64,000 bases of DNA from the NCBI RefSeq assembly GCF_008642355.1, contig NZ_CP029193.1, positions 930,001 to 994,000 of the forward strand, written 5' to 3'. The first letter of the stretch is position 1. The number at the start of each line of letters is the position of its first letter. The DNA is from Streptomyces venezuelae (GTDB lineage: Bacteria; Actinomycetota; Actinomycetes; Streptomycetales; Streptomycetaceae). The notes under the pieces were generated by a model, which saw only the letters and a list, made by a program, of their open reading frames with translations, was not told where the DNA came from and searched no databases. This document shows positions 36,187 to 44,428 of the stretch, piece after piece. Made by a program: the position numbers and the translations under genes.

Positions 36187-37026
36187 GGGACCATAGGAGG
36201 CCCCAGTTGAAGGGTCAACCCCTCGCGCAACACACGCCTCGTCCACGACTCCGGCCCCGAGCACCGCTCGTCTCGCCGCGTCGGCCAGTGCGCGGCGGTC
36301 GGTGCCCCACAGCGGCGTGCGCGCCGCGACCCGTACGCGCAGGCCGCGCGCGCCCGCCACTCTGCGCAGCGAGGCGGTGAAGTCCTCCTCGCCGAGGAAG
36401 GCCGGGGCCGTGCTCGGCCCACCGTCCTGGCGGTACTCGACCGTCACCGGACGGACGGGCGCGCCCGCGTCGGCCGCCGCCTGGAAGGCTGCCCTCCGGA
36501 ACCGGCCACCGGAGGCGGAGCACCAGGTCGTCGCCTGGGGAAACACGAGCACCGACGTGCCACCGCGCAGACAGTCGGCCAGCTCATGGACGACTCCCGG
36601 CAGTTCGCGCGGGCTGCCGTCACGGTCGATGAACCGCGTGCCCGCGCGCCGGGCCAGCGCGCCGACCACCGGCCACCGGCCGACCTCGCGCTTGGCGAGG
36701 ACGCTCACCGGTTCGACGGCGAGCAGCGCGACGACGTCGAGCCACGAGATGTGGTTGGCGACGACCAGCGTGCCCACGCCCCCCGTCCGCACGCTGAACG
36801 GCGCGTCCTCGACCCCTTCCACGCCCACCCCGAGCGCGCTGAGCACCGCACGGGCCTCGGCCCGCAGGGCCGACGGTTCGGCCAGCCGGTCGCCTCGGGC
36901 CACGGCGCGGGTCAGGGCGTACGTCAACGTGGCGTAGCGGCGCGCGAGTTCACCGAACGGCACGCGCGGGTCCGGGTCGGCGGCGCAGGACGCGGGACAG
37001 CCGCGGTCGACCGTCCACGCGCTCAT
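36157..37026 (-). CDS. olsA: PlsC-like acyltransferase, probable ornithine-lipid OlsA
   Basis: A 289-residue membrane-associated acyltransferase. Motif I NHISWLD (NHx4D) is intact. Motif III, usually FPEGT, reads FPQATTWCS here, losing the conserved Glu and Gly. It is translationally coupled (ATGA) to the GNAT gene at 37023, the olsB-olsA pairing that makes ornithine lipids in Streptomyces: OlsB N-acylates ornithine and OlsA adds the second acyl chain. If the altered motif III impairs glycerol-phosphate binding, that fits a lyso-ornithine-lipid acceptor. The last codons run into the amylase operator region. Confidence 0.65.
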   Translation of the reverse strand: MSAWTVDRGCPASCAADPDPRVPFGELARRYATLTYALTRAVARGDRLAEPSALRAEARAVLSALGVGVEGVEDAPFSVRTGGVGTLVVANHISWLDVVALLAVEPVSVLAKREVGRWPVVGALARRAGTRFIDRDGSPRELPGVVHELADCLRGGTSVLVFPQATTWCSASGGRFRRAAFQAAADAGAPVRPVTVEYRQDGGPSTAPAFLGEEDFTASLRRVAGARGLRVRVAARTPLWGTDRRALADAARRAVLGAGVVDEACVARGVDPSTGASYGPVATSCCKAA

Positions 37027-37775
37027 CGCGCGTCCTCCCCGAGGAAGTAGCGGCGGTGGCGGGCGCTGAGCCGCTCCGTGTCGAGGAGGACGAAGAAGTC
37101 CGCGACGTCGAACTCCGGGTCGTGGGCGGGGGCTCCGCACACCCACGCGCCGAGGCGGAGGTAGCCGCGCAGCAGGGGCGGCAGATCGGCGTAGGCAGGG
37201 CGTTCCGGTGCCGGACCGCCGGGGGTCCAGGGGCGCCGGGGGTGCACGCGCAGCTCGGGCGGTGCCGCGTGCCTGGCCGTGCCGAGCAGCCACGCGGCGG
37301 TCGCGGCGCGGCCGCCGTCCGCGAGCGGCACGGAGGCGCAGCCCGCCAGGTACCGGTGGCCGGAGAGCAGGACGTAGCGGGCGAGTGCGGACCACATCAG
37401 GGTGATCACGGCGCCGGAGCGGTGGTCGGGGTGGACGCAGGACCGGCCGGCCTCGACGGTGGAGGACCGCAGGGCGTTGAGGGCGACGAGGTCGAACTCG
37501 CCGTCGGAGTAGGAGCGCCGGGCCCGGCCGGGCGGGATGATCCGGTACGTTCCGACGACGTCGCCGGACGAGGTGTCGGTGACGATCAGGTGGTCGGCGA
37601 GGTCGTCGAAGGCGTCGATGTCGTGGCCGGGCAGGGGCGTGTCGAGGGCGGCGCCGAGCTCTTCGGCGAAGACACGGTGGCGCAGCCGCTGGGCCGCCCT
37701 GATCTGTTCGGTGGTGTCCGCGATGGAGGTGACGTACGAGCTGGGCTGAGTCGCGACGAGCGGCGTCGAGGGCAT
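37023..37775 (-). CDS. olsB: GNAT-like acyltransferase, probable ornithine N-acyltransferase OlsB
   Basis: A 250-residue protein of the OlsB-type GNAT group: AQRLRHRVFAEELGAAL, DDLADHLIVTDTSSGDVVGTYRIIPPG, EAGRSCVHPDHRSGAVITLMWSALARYV and a C-terminal ADFFVLLDTERL. It probably transfers a 3-hydroxyacyl chain from ACP to ornithine at the inner membrane face. It overlaps the PlsC-like gene by 4 bases. The ribosome site before ATG 37775 is weak (GGAA). A hemolysin-like N-acyltransferase label would describe the same family. Confidence 0.65.
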   Translation of the reverse strand: MPSTPLVATQPSSYVTSIADTTEQIRAAQRLRHRVFAEELGAALDTPLPGHDIDAFDDLADHLIVTDTSSGDVVGTYRIIPPGRARRSYSDGEFDLVALNALRSSTVEAGRSCVHPDHRSGAVITLMWSALARYVLLSGHRYLAGCASVPLADGGRAATAAWLLGTARHAAPPELRVHPRRPWTPGGPAPERPAYADLPPLLRGYLRLGAWVCGAPAHDPEFDVADFFVLLDTERLSARHRRYFLGEDAR

Positions 37776-37932
37776 GACGGTTCCGTTTCTCGGTTCGAGG
37801 GGGACGACGACGGAGACGGGGAGTCGGTGCGGTGGGCGCTGCCGCGGCTCAGGGCGGCGCCCACTCAGCACGGTGCCCGCGCCGCCTGAACTGCGCGCTT
37901 CAGGCGTGCGTCGGCCCGTCGTCGGGCTCGCG

Positions 37933-37990
37933 TCCGGATCGGGCCGGATCAGACCGGAGGGGACGGGATCGGACCGGATCGGAGGGGACC
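37933..37990. repeat. short imperfect CCGGATC-type repeats
   Basis: In the 272-base gap upstream of olsB, CCGGATC, GACCGGA and GGAGGGGAC blocks recur in a mixed tandem order. They could be multiple protein sites or simple-sequence drift. No gene is seen between 37776 and 38047. Confidence 0.4.
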
Positions 37991-38047
37991 GCAGGCGAAG
38001 GCCCCGGGTGCCGTCGGCCGGACATGTCGACGCCGTCGTGCCTCTGC

Positions 38048-39328
38048 TCAGAAAGGTGTGGCGGGCCCCGCGTCGCCCGCCCCCATGACCTGCGTGCTGT
38101 CCAGGTCCAGGCGGCGCGTCCGGTAGCTGTCCGCGTCGAGAGTGACGACCTCCGCGTGGTGGGCCAGCCGGTCCACCGTCGCGGACGCCGTCGCGCTGTC
38201 GCCGAACACCTCGTCCCAGCGGCCCAGTGGCCGACTGCCGGTGACGATGAGCGAGCCCCGCTCGTAGCGGTGCGAGACGAGCTGGAAGAGCAGGTGGGCG
38301 ACGTCGGCCTCGAAGGGCACGTAGCCGACCTCGTCCACGACGAGCACCGGGTAGGCGTCGAGGCGTGCCAGCTCCTTGCGCAGCCGCCCCGCGGCCCTGG
38401 CCTCGGCGAGCCGGGCACCCCACTCGGCGGCGGTCGCGAACAGCACCCGGTGCCCGGCCTGGCAGGCGCGTACGCCGAGGGCTACCGCCAGGTGCGTCTT
38501 GCCGGTACCGGGCCCGCCGAGCAGCACCACGTTCGCCTTGCGGCTGACGAAGTCGACCTTGCCGAGGCGGGTGATCACCTGGGGCTCGGGCGCCCGCAGA
38601 TGCGCCTCGTCGAACATCTCCAGGACTTTCCTCGCGGGGAACCCGGCGGCCTCGATGCGCTCCTCGGCGCCGGTCGAGAGCTCGGCCGGTGCCCCTCCGC
38701 CGGCCCCGCCGCCGTCCCGCTGCGCGGGAATGACGGCGGTCCGCCCGGTGTCCTTCACTGCGCGCGTCTTCGCCTCATGGGCCGCCATGGGCCCCGACAT
38801 GTAGGCGAGGATCGCCGCGGAGGCGATGAACGCCATGTGGATGACGGTCCCCCACAGCAGGTCGTGGCGGGGCGTGTGGTGCACGTCGACGAACATCTGG
38901 AGCAGATGCACGGACGAGATCCCCACGATCGCGGTGGCCAGCTTGACCTTCAGGACGTTGGAGTTGACGTGCGAGAGCCACTCGGGCTGGTCCCGGTGGC
39001 CCTGCAGTCCGATCCGTGAGACGAACGTCTCGTATCCCCCGACGATCACCATGATCAGCAGATTGGCGATCATCACCACGTCGACGAGCTTGAGGACGGC
39101 GAGCATGACGTGCGTCTCGTCCGCGTGCCCGCTGATGACGTGGTGGATGAGGTGCCACAGCTCGTTGAAGAACTTGTAGACGTACACACCCTGCGCGGCC
39201 ACCAAGCCGAAGTACAGGGGGGCTTGGAGCCACCGGGTCGCGAAGAGGGCGCAGCCCAGCGTGGTCATCTTCTGCGGGGACGAGGTGGAGCGGAACACGA
39301 GACCTCCAACGGCCGTGAGGCTCGTCAT
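38048..39328 (-). CDS. YqhA (UPF0114) membrane domain fused to IstB-like ATPase
   Basis: A 426-residue fusion. Residues ~20-180 are a YqhA/UPF0114 membrane domain with about four helices (FATRWLQAPLYFGLVAAQ at the front, VDVVMIANLLIMVIVGGYE, KLATAIVGISSVHLLQMF, IHMAFIASAAILAYMSGP). After a Gly/Ala linker, residues ~215-426 form an IstB/DnaC-type AAA+ ATPase: Walker A GGPGTGKTH at 271-279, Walker B VLVVDEVGYVP (Asp332, Glu333), and ITGSRPLGRWDEVFGDSATASATVDRL. IstB is the helper ATPase of IS21 transposons, but no istA or terminal repeats are seen. Its function as a fusion is unknown. Confidence 0.85.
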   Translation of the reverse strand: MTSLTAVGGLVFRSTSSPQKMTTLGCALFATRWLQAPLYFGLVAAQGVYVYKFFNELWHLIHHVISGHADETHVMLAVLKLVDVVMIANLLIMVIVGGYETFVSRIGLQGHRDQPEWLSHVNSNVLKVKLATAIVGISSVHLLQMFVDVHHTPRHDLLWGTVIHMAFIASAAILAYMSGPMAAHEAKTRAVKDTGRTAVIPAQRDGGGAGGGAPAELSTGAEERIEAAGFPARKVLEMFDEAHLRAPEPQVITRLGKVDFVSRKANVVLLGGPGTGKTHLAVALGVRACQAGHRVLFATAAEWGARLAEARAAGRLRKELARLDAYPVLVVDEVGYVPFEADVAHLLFQLVSHRYERGSLIVTGSRPLGRWDEVFGDSATASATVDRLAHHAEVVTLDADSYRTRRLDLDSTQVMGAGDAGPATPF

Positions 39329-39408
39329 TGTTGTGGTCCGCCGCCGACAATCTGAATTCGAGCCACCCGTTGGGATTAATAGAAATCCAGTCGGACAGGA
39401 AACGTCGC

Positions 39409-40611
39409 ATGCCGCCTCCCCCTCCTCTGCCCCTCGCGGGTGTCACTGTCGTCAGCCTGGAACAAGCCGTCGCCGCGCCCTTCGCCACCCGGCAGCTCGC
39501 CGATCTGGGGGCCAGGGTCATCAAGGTCGAGCGGCCCGGGGGCGGCGACTTCGCGCGGCGGTACGACACCACCGTGCGGGGGCAGGCCAGCTACTTCGTC
39601 TGGCTCAACCGGTCCAAGGAATCGATCACCCTCGACCTCAAGACGGAGCGGGGCCTCGCGATCCTTGAGGAGCTGGTCGCGGGCGCCGACGTGTTCGTGC
39701 AGAACCTCGCCCCGGGCGCCGCCGCGCGGCTCGGGTTCGGCGCCGAGGAGTTGCGGGAGCGCCACTCGTCCCTGATCACGTGCACCGTCAGCGGCTACGG
39801 CACGGACGGGCCGTGGGCCGACCGCAAGGCCTACGACCTGCTCCTGCAGTGCCAGACCGGACTGCTCCAGCTCACCGGCACCCCGGACGAAGCCGCGCGG
39901 GCGGGGATCTCCGTCGCGGACATCGCCGGGGGAATGTACGCCTACAGCGGCATTCTGTCGGCGTTGTACACGCGGGCGACGACGGGGCGGGCCCCGGCCG
40001 TGGAGGTGTCCCTCTTCGACGCGCTCGCCGAGTGGATGGGCCAGCCCGCCTACTACACGCGGTACGGCGGCACCCAGCCGCCCCGCGTCGGCGCCCGGCA
40101 CGCGACGGTGGCGCCGTACGGCCCGTTCACGGCGTCCGACGGCAAGGACGTTCTCCTGTCGGTGCAGAACGAGCGCGAATGGGCCGCTCTGTGCCGTGCG
40201 TTCATCGGACGCCCCGAGCTGGCCGACGATCCGCGCTTCGCCACCGGGTCCGACCGTGTGGCGCACCGCGAGGCGCTCGACGCGATCATCTCCGAGCGGT
40301 TCGCGGAGCTCGACAGCGACGCGGCGATGGAGTTGCTCGACCGCACGGGCATCGCCAACGCCGGGGTCAACTCGGTGCACGAGTTCCTGGCCCACCCAGT
40401 GCTCACCGAGCGCGGACGCTGGCAGGACATCCGCGTGCCGGGCACGACCGACCCCGTACAGGCCCTGCTGCCCCCGGCCATCCTCTCCGGGGTCACCCCG
40501 CGCATGGACCCCGTGCCGGAGGCGGGCGAGCACACCGAGGCGATCCTCGCCGAGCTGGGTCACGGCCCGGACGACATCGCGGGGTTGCGCGAGGAGGGTG
40601 TCTGCTCCTGA
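39409..40611 (+). CDS. family III CoA-transferase
   Basis: A 400-residue CaiB/BaiF-type (formyl-CoA transferase family) enzyme that moves CoA between carboxylic acids. N-terminal PLAGVTVVSLEQAVAAPFATRQLADLGARVIKVERPGGGD is typical, and the catalytic Asp171 lies in SVADIAGGMYAYSG. ATG 39409 is preceded by AGGA. It diverges from the YqhA-IstB gene and converges on the cupin regulator 16 bases away. Donor and acceptor acids are not evident. Confidence 0.88.
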   Translation: MPPPPPLPLAGVTVVSLEQAVAAPFATRQLADLGARVIKVERPGGGDFARRYDTTVRGQASYFVWLNRSKESITLDLKTERGLAILEELVAGADVFVQNLAPGAAARLGFGAEELRERHSSLITCTVSGYGTDGPWADRKAYDLLLQCQTGLLQLTGTPDEAARAGISVADIAGGMYAYSGILSALYTRATTGRAPAVEVSLFDALAEWMGQPAYYTRYGGTQPPRVGARHATVAPYGPFTASDGKDVLLSVQNEREWAALCRAFIGRPELADDPRFATGSDRVAHREALDAIISERFAELDSDAAMELLDRTGIANAGVNSVHEFLAHPVLTERGRWQDIRVPGTTDPVQALLPPAILSGVTPRMDPVPEAGEHTEAILAELGHGPDDIAGLREEGVCS

Positions 40612-40627
40612 GAGTCCGGGCCGCTCG

Positions 40628-41245
40628 TCAGTAGGCGCCCGCGTGGGCCGGCGGCACCGAGACCGACATCGTCATCTCGACGGGCTCGGCGCCCTTGTTG
40701 TGGTAGCCGTGCGCCACGTCGGCCTCGAAGGTGGCGCCCGTCCCCGCGGGGACGGCGTGCTCGGCGCCGTCCACGACGAGCGTCAGCTCGCCGCGCGTGA
40801 CGTGCAGCAGCTCGATGGTGCCCGGTGGGTGCGCGTCGGAGTCGTTGCCCTCCCCCGGCATCAGATGCCACGACCAGAGCTCGAAGGGGCCGCGCGCCTC
40901 GGCCCCCACGACGAGCGTCGTGCTGCTGCCGGCCTCCGTGGACCACATGCGGACCGCCTGCTCCGGCGGCACGAGCCGGACGTGGGAGCCCTGTTCGTAG
41001 TCGAGGAGGGTGGTGATGCTGACGCCCAGCGCGTCCGCGAGCTTCACCGTGATGCCCACGCTGGGGTTGGTCCTGGCCTGCTCGATCTGGATGATCATGC
41101 CGCGGCTCACACCGGCGCGGGCGGCGAGCGCGTCGAGCGTGAAGCCCCGCTCGTTGCGCCAGCGCTTGAGGTTGCGGGCGAGCGACTGGGTCAGCTGGTC
41201 GAGGTCCGACACATTCCGTCCAATATTTTGGATGACAGGGTTCAC
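40628..41245 (-). CDS. XRE-family regulator with cupin domain
   Basis: A 205-residue regulator: HTH at about residues 20-75 (ARNLKRWRNERGFTLDALAARAGVSRGMIIQIEQARTNPSVG) followed by a cupin sensor (GTIELLHVTRGELTLVVDG, GATFEADVAHGYHNKG). It diverges from the EamA transporter, so it probably controls that gene in response to a small ligand, perhaps an amino acid, as is usual for this pair. The GTG at 41245 is used as start. A palindrome, TCCAA-TATT-TTGGA, lies inside its first codons. Confidence 0.87.
   Translation of the reverse strand: MNPVIQNIGRNVSDLDQLTQSLARNLKRWRNERGFTLDALAARAGVSRGMIIQIEQARTNPSVGITVKLADALGVSITTLLDYEQGSHVRLVPPEQAVRMWSTEAGSSTTLVVGAEARGPFELWSWHLMPGEGNDSDAHPPGTIELLHVTRGELTLVVDGAEHAVPAGTGATFEADVAHGYHNKGAEPVEMTMSVSVPPAHAGAY
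41219..41232. promoter_or_regulatory. candidate operator of XRE-cupin regulator
   Basis: TCCAA (41219-41223) and TTGGA (41228-41232) form a 5-base inverted repeat with a TATT centre, covering codons 5-9 of the regulator and close to the divergent promoter. AT-rich centre and position suggest autoregulation. Weak evidence. Confidence 0.35.
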
Positions 41246-41316
41246 GGTACTGAACTACGGTGCGGTGCAACCGAAGAACCCGGATGGTCCAACACACTGT
41301 ACTGCGAGGCCTGCTG

Positions 41317-42195
41317 ATGACCGCACTGTTCGCCCTGGCCACCAGCCTGCTGTGGGGCCTCGCCGACTTCGGGGGCGGACTGCTGACCCGGCGCATCCCC
41401 GCCCTCACCGTGGTGGTCGTCTCGCAGTCCATCGCGGTGGTGGTGCTCGGCACCGTCGTGATCGCGACCGGCGCGTGGACGGAGTGGGGGCCACAGCTGT
41501 GGTTCGCGGTGGCCGCGGGACTGGCCGGACCCGTCGCGATGCTCGCCTTCTACAAGGCCCTCGCCCTCGGGCCGATGGGCGTCGTCTCGCCGCTCGGCTC
41601 GCTCGGCGTCGCCGTACCGGTCGGTGTCGGGCTCATGCTCGGCGAGCGGCCCGGGCTCGCCCAGTTCGCGGGGATCGCCGTCGCGTTCGCGGGCATCGTG
41701 CTCGCGGGCGGGCCGGAACTGCGGGGCGCTCCCGTGCAGCGGCGGGCCGTCCTGCTCACCCTCCTCGCCGCGTTCGGGTTCGGCGGTGTGATGGCCCTGA
41801 TCGCCGAGGCGTCGAGCGGCCTGACCGGTCTGTTCCTCGCGCTGTTCGTGCAGCGGGTGACGAACGTGGCGGCGGGCGGCGCGGCGCTGTACGCCTCCGT
41901 GCGGAGGGGCGGCGGGGCACTCCCCGAGGGCTCCGGGACGGCAGGAGGCGGCATGGGTGTCGTACGGGCCGCACTGCCGGCTCTCGCCTTCGTCGGCCTG
42001 GCGGACGTCGCCGCCAACGGCACGTACTCGGTGGCCGCGCAGCACGGCCCGGTCACCGTGGCCGCCGTCCTCGCCTCGGTCTACCCGGTGGTGACGGCGC
42101 TGGCGGCGCGGCTGGTCCTGAAGGAACGCCTGCGCGGGGTGCAGGCGGCGGGCGCGGGCCTGGCCCTGGTGGGCACGGTCCTGCTGGCGACCTGA
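41317..42195 (+). CDS. EamA/DMT-family transporter
   Basis: A 292-residue membrane protein with ten predicted helices in two EamA repeats (first LATSLLWGLADFGGGLLTRR, second after ~145, ending LASVYPVVTALAARLVLKERLRGVQAAGAGLALVGTVLL). Such drug/metabolite transporters export amino acids or metabolites. Start ATG 41317 follows GAGG. It is divergent from the XRE-cupin regulator. Confidence 0.88.
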   Translation: MTALFALATSLLWGLADFGGGLLTRRIPALTVVVVSQSIAVVVLGTVVIATGAWTEWGPQLWFAVAAGLAGPVAMLAFYKALALGPMGVVSPLGSLGVAVPVGVGLMLGERPGLAQFAGIAVAFAGIVLAGGPELRGAPVQRRAVLLTLLAAFGFGGVMALIAEASSGLTGLFLALFVQRVTNVAAGGAALYASVRRGGGALPEGSGTAGGGMGVVRAALPALAFVGLADVAANGTYSVAAQHGPVTVAAVLASVYPVVTALAARLVLKERLRGVQAAGAGLALVGTVLLAT

Positions 42196-42217
42196 GGACG
42201 CGGGCCGACGCGCCTCG

Positions 42218-42982
42218 TCAGACCTCGTCCAGCCTCCCCGACTCCCCCCGCTCTCCCAACTCGCCGAGCGCCACCAGTTGTTCCGGCGTGACCCCGTCAG
42301 GGATCGGCACCGGCGCCGGCGTCCGCAGCGGCGGCTGCCACCCGTGCTCGGCGTCCCAGGTCCGGACGACCCTCGCGGGCGCCCCCGCCACCACGGCGTG
42401 GTCGGGCACCTCGCCCCGGACCACCGCGCCCGCGGCGACCACCACGTTCCGCCCGATCCGCGCCCCCGGCAGGATCACCGCACCGGTCCCCACCCAGCAC
42501 CCCGGCCCGATCTCCACCGGGTCCATCCGCGGCCACTGCTTGCCGATGGGCGTGTGCGGGTCGTCGTAGGAGTGATTGGTGGAGGTCACGTAGACGTAGG
42601 GACCGAAGTAGCAGTCGTCGCCGATGGAGACCGTCGTGTCCGCGATGACGTGGCTGCCCCTGCCGAGCACGACGCCGTTGCCGATGCGCAGGATCGGGTC
42701 GGGGCCGAGGTCGAGGTCGGGCATCATGCCCGCGGTGAGGGTGACGTGCTGGCCCACGATGCAGTGGTCGCCGATCCTGATCCACGGCTCGCCGAAGACC
42801 GTGCCCTGCGGGAACGCGAGCTTCGTGCCCTGCCCGAGCGCGCCGAACCGCAGCCGCCCCGGGCGCGCGGCGGTCACCGCGCCCGTGCGCTGCACCCAGT
42901 CCCAGCCCGCGTGGACGGCGCGCTGCGCGAGCCTGCGGGGCGCGGCGGCAAGGGATGAGAACGTGTTCCTGTTCTTCGGCAC
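42218..42982 (-). CDS. left-handed beta-helix acyltransferase
   Basis: A 254-residue hexapeptide-repeat O-acyltransferase. Repeated turns (IRIGDHCIVGQHVTLTAG, LRIGNGVVLGRGSHVIADTTVSIGDDCYFGPYVYVT) lead to the catalytic-type NHSYDD histidine, then EIGPGCWVGTGAVILPGARIGRNVVVAAGAVVRGEVPDHAVVAGAPARVVR. It is of the maltose/galactoside/polysaccharide acetyltransferase class; acceptor unknown. GTG start at 42982. It stands alone and convergent with the EamA gene. Confidence 0.85.
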   Translation of the reverse strand: MPKNRNTFSSLAAAPRRLAQRAVHAGWDWVQRTGAVTAARPGRLRFGALGQGTKLAFPQGTVFGEPWIRIGDHCIVGQHVTLTAGMMPDLDLGPDPILRIGNGVVLGRGSHVIADTTVSIGDDCYFGPYVYVTSTNHSYDDPHTPIGKQWPRMDPVEIGPGCWVGTGAVILPGARIGRNVVVAAGAVVRGEVPDHAVVAGAPARVVRTWDAEHGWQPPLRTPAPVPIPDGVTPEQLVALGELGERGESGRLDEV

Positions 42983-43116
42983 GGGCTCACGTTACTCAGT
43001 GCCTCCACCCCCCGCAGGCCCGCGGCCTGTGATCTTCACCCCACGCGGCGGCACGGGCCGCCCGGTCCCGTACGGTGCCGTCAGGCGTGACGACGTACCG
43101 AAGAGGGAGACATCCG

Positions 43117-43650
43117 ATGGGCCACGAGGCACTCATCACCGGCATCGGCGGCAAGGACCCGAAAATCGATCAGGACGCGTTCACCGCGCCGACGTCCGTC
43201 GTGATCGGTGAGGTGACCCTCCGGTCCGGGGCCAGCACCTGGTACGGCGCGGTGCTCCGCGCCGACTGCGGGCCCATCGTCGTGGGCGCCGACAGCAACA
43301 TCCAGGACAACTGCAGCCTCCACGTCGACCCGGGCTTCCCCCTCACGATCGGCGAGCGCGTCTCGGTCGGCCACAACGCCGTCCTGCACGGCTGCACCGT
43401 CGAGGACGACGCGCTGATCGGCATGGGCGCCACCGTATTGAACGGCGCGGTGATCGGCACGGGTTCGCTGGTGGCCGCCCAGGCGCTGGTGCCGCAGGGC
43501 ATGCGGGTGCCCCCGGGCTCACTCGTCGCGGGCGTGCCCGCCAAGGTGCGCAGGCCGCTCACCGACGAGGAGCGCGAGGGCATCTCGCTCAACGGCACGA
43601 TGTACGTCGAGCTGGCCAGGGCGCACCGGGACGCGCACGCCGCGGAGTGA
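43117..43650 (+). CDS. gamma-carbonic anhydrase family protein
   Basis: A 177-residue trimeric beta-helix protein of the gamma-class carbonic anhydrase-like (PaaY/YrdA/CaiE) group. Three metal-ligand histidines are at 69 (CSLHVD), 86 (VGHNAV) and 91 (LHGC). The repeated hexapeptide turns and C-terminal GVPAKVRRPL are typical. GAGGGAG precedes ATG 43117. Whether it hydrates CO2 or acts as a thioesterase, as PaaY can, cannot be told. It abuts the convergent DedA gene by a single base. Confidence 0.88.
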   Translation: MGHEALITGIGGKDPKIDQDAFTAPTSVVIGEVTLRSGASTWYGAVLRADCGPIVVGADSNIQDNCSLHVDPGFPLTIGERVSVGHNAVLHGCTVEDDALIGMGATVLNGAVIGTGSLVAAQALVPQGMRVPPGSLVAGVPAKVRRPLTDEEREGISLNGTMYVELARAHRDAHAAE

Positions 43651-43651
43651 G

Positions 43652-44341
43652 TCAGTCCGCGACCGGGACCGGCTGTCGCTCGGCGGCCGTCGCGGACGCG
43701 GCCGGTTCCGCGGCCGCCGCTTCCGCCTCGGCCTCCGCCGCCACCTTCTTCGCGCGGCGCTTGACGAACAGCATCGAGCCGACGCCGATGAGCACGGCGA
43801 TGCCGAGTCCCACGTACGAGAACCGCTTCAGCCAGTCCTCGGCGACCACGCCGATGTAGTAGATGACGGCGGTGGTGCCGCCCGCCCAGACGATGCCGCC
43901 GAGGACGTTGGCGATCAGGAACTTCCAGTACGGCATGCGCAGGACACCCGCGAGCGGGCCCGCGAAGATGCGCAGGAGTGCGATGAAGCGACCGAAGAAG
44001 ACCGCCCACATGCCCCACTTCTGGAACGACCGCTCGGCGGTCGCCACGTTCGCGGCGCCGAAGTGCTTGGGGAACTTGCGTTCCAGCCAGGCGAGGAGCG
44101 GCCGTCCGCCCTTGCGCCCGATGGCGTACCCGATGGAGTCGCCGATGATGGCGCCCGCGGTGGCGCACGCCCCGAGGATCACCGGGTTGATGTCACCGTA
44201 CTGGGAGGAGAGGAGCGCCGCCGAGACGAGGACGATCTCGCCGGGCAGCGGGATGCCCAGACTTTCGAGGCCGATGACGAGCCCCACCAGCGCGTAGATG
44301 CTGACGGCCGGTACCTGCTCCAGCCACTCCTGGACGTGCAA
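43652..44341 (-). CDS. DedA-family membrane protein
   Basis: A 229-residue DedA/VTT protein. Family marks are GLVIGLESLGIPLPGEIVLVSAALL, GAIIGDSIGYAIGRKGGRPLL and FFGRFIALLRIFAGPLAGVLRMPYWKFL, within about five to six membrane segments and an Ala/Glu-rich C-terminal tail. DedA proteins act in lipid-carrier recycling and membrane homeostasis. I chose the TTG at 44341, with GGAGG at good spacing, instead of an upstream GTG that lacks a ribosome site. Confidence 0.88.
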   Translation of the reverse strand: MHVQEWLEQVPAVSIYALVGLVIGLESLGIPLPGEIVLVSAALLSSQYGDINPVILGACATAGAIIGDSIGYAIGRKGGRPLLAWLERKFPKHFGAANVATAERSFQKWGMWAVFFGRFIALLRIFAGPLAGVLRMPYWKFLIANVLGGIVWAGGTTAVIYYIGVVAEDWLKRFSYVGLGIAVLIGVGSMLFVKRRAKKVAAEAEAEAAAAEPAASATAAERQPVPVAD

Positions 44342-44369
44342 CGCCGGTTCCTCCCGTGTCGGTGTGTGT

Positions 44370-44411
44370 GCCCGGCGTGCGCGCCTGCTCGGCCGCGCAC
44401 GCACGCCGGGC
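44370..44411 (-). terminator. hairpin after carboxylesterase gene
   Basis: GCCCGGCGTGCG (44370-44381) pairs perfectly with CGCACGCCGGGC (44400-44411), a 12-base stem with an 18-base loop, just past the esterase stop and before dedA. Confidence 0.7.
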
Positions 44412-44428
44412 AGCCTACCCGGACGGGA

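Noticed and set aside
38048..38700. IstB domain as evidence of an IS21 insertion sequence
   Set aside because: No istA, no terminal inverted repeats and the ATPase is fused in frame to a YqhA domain, so it is not annotated as a mobile element.
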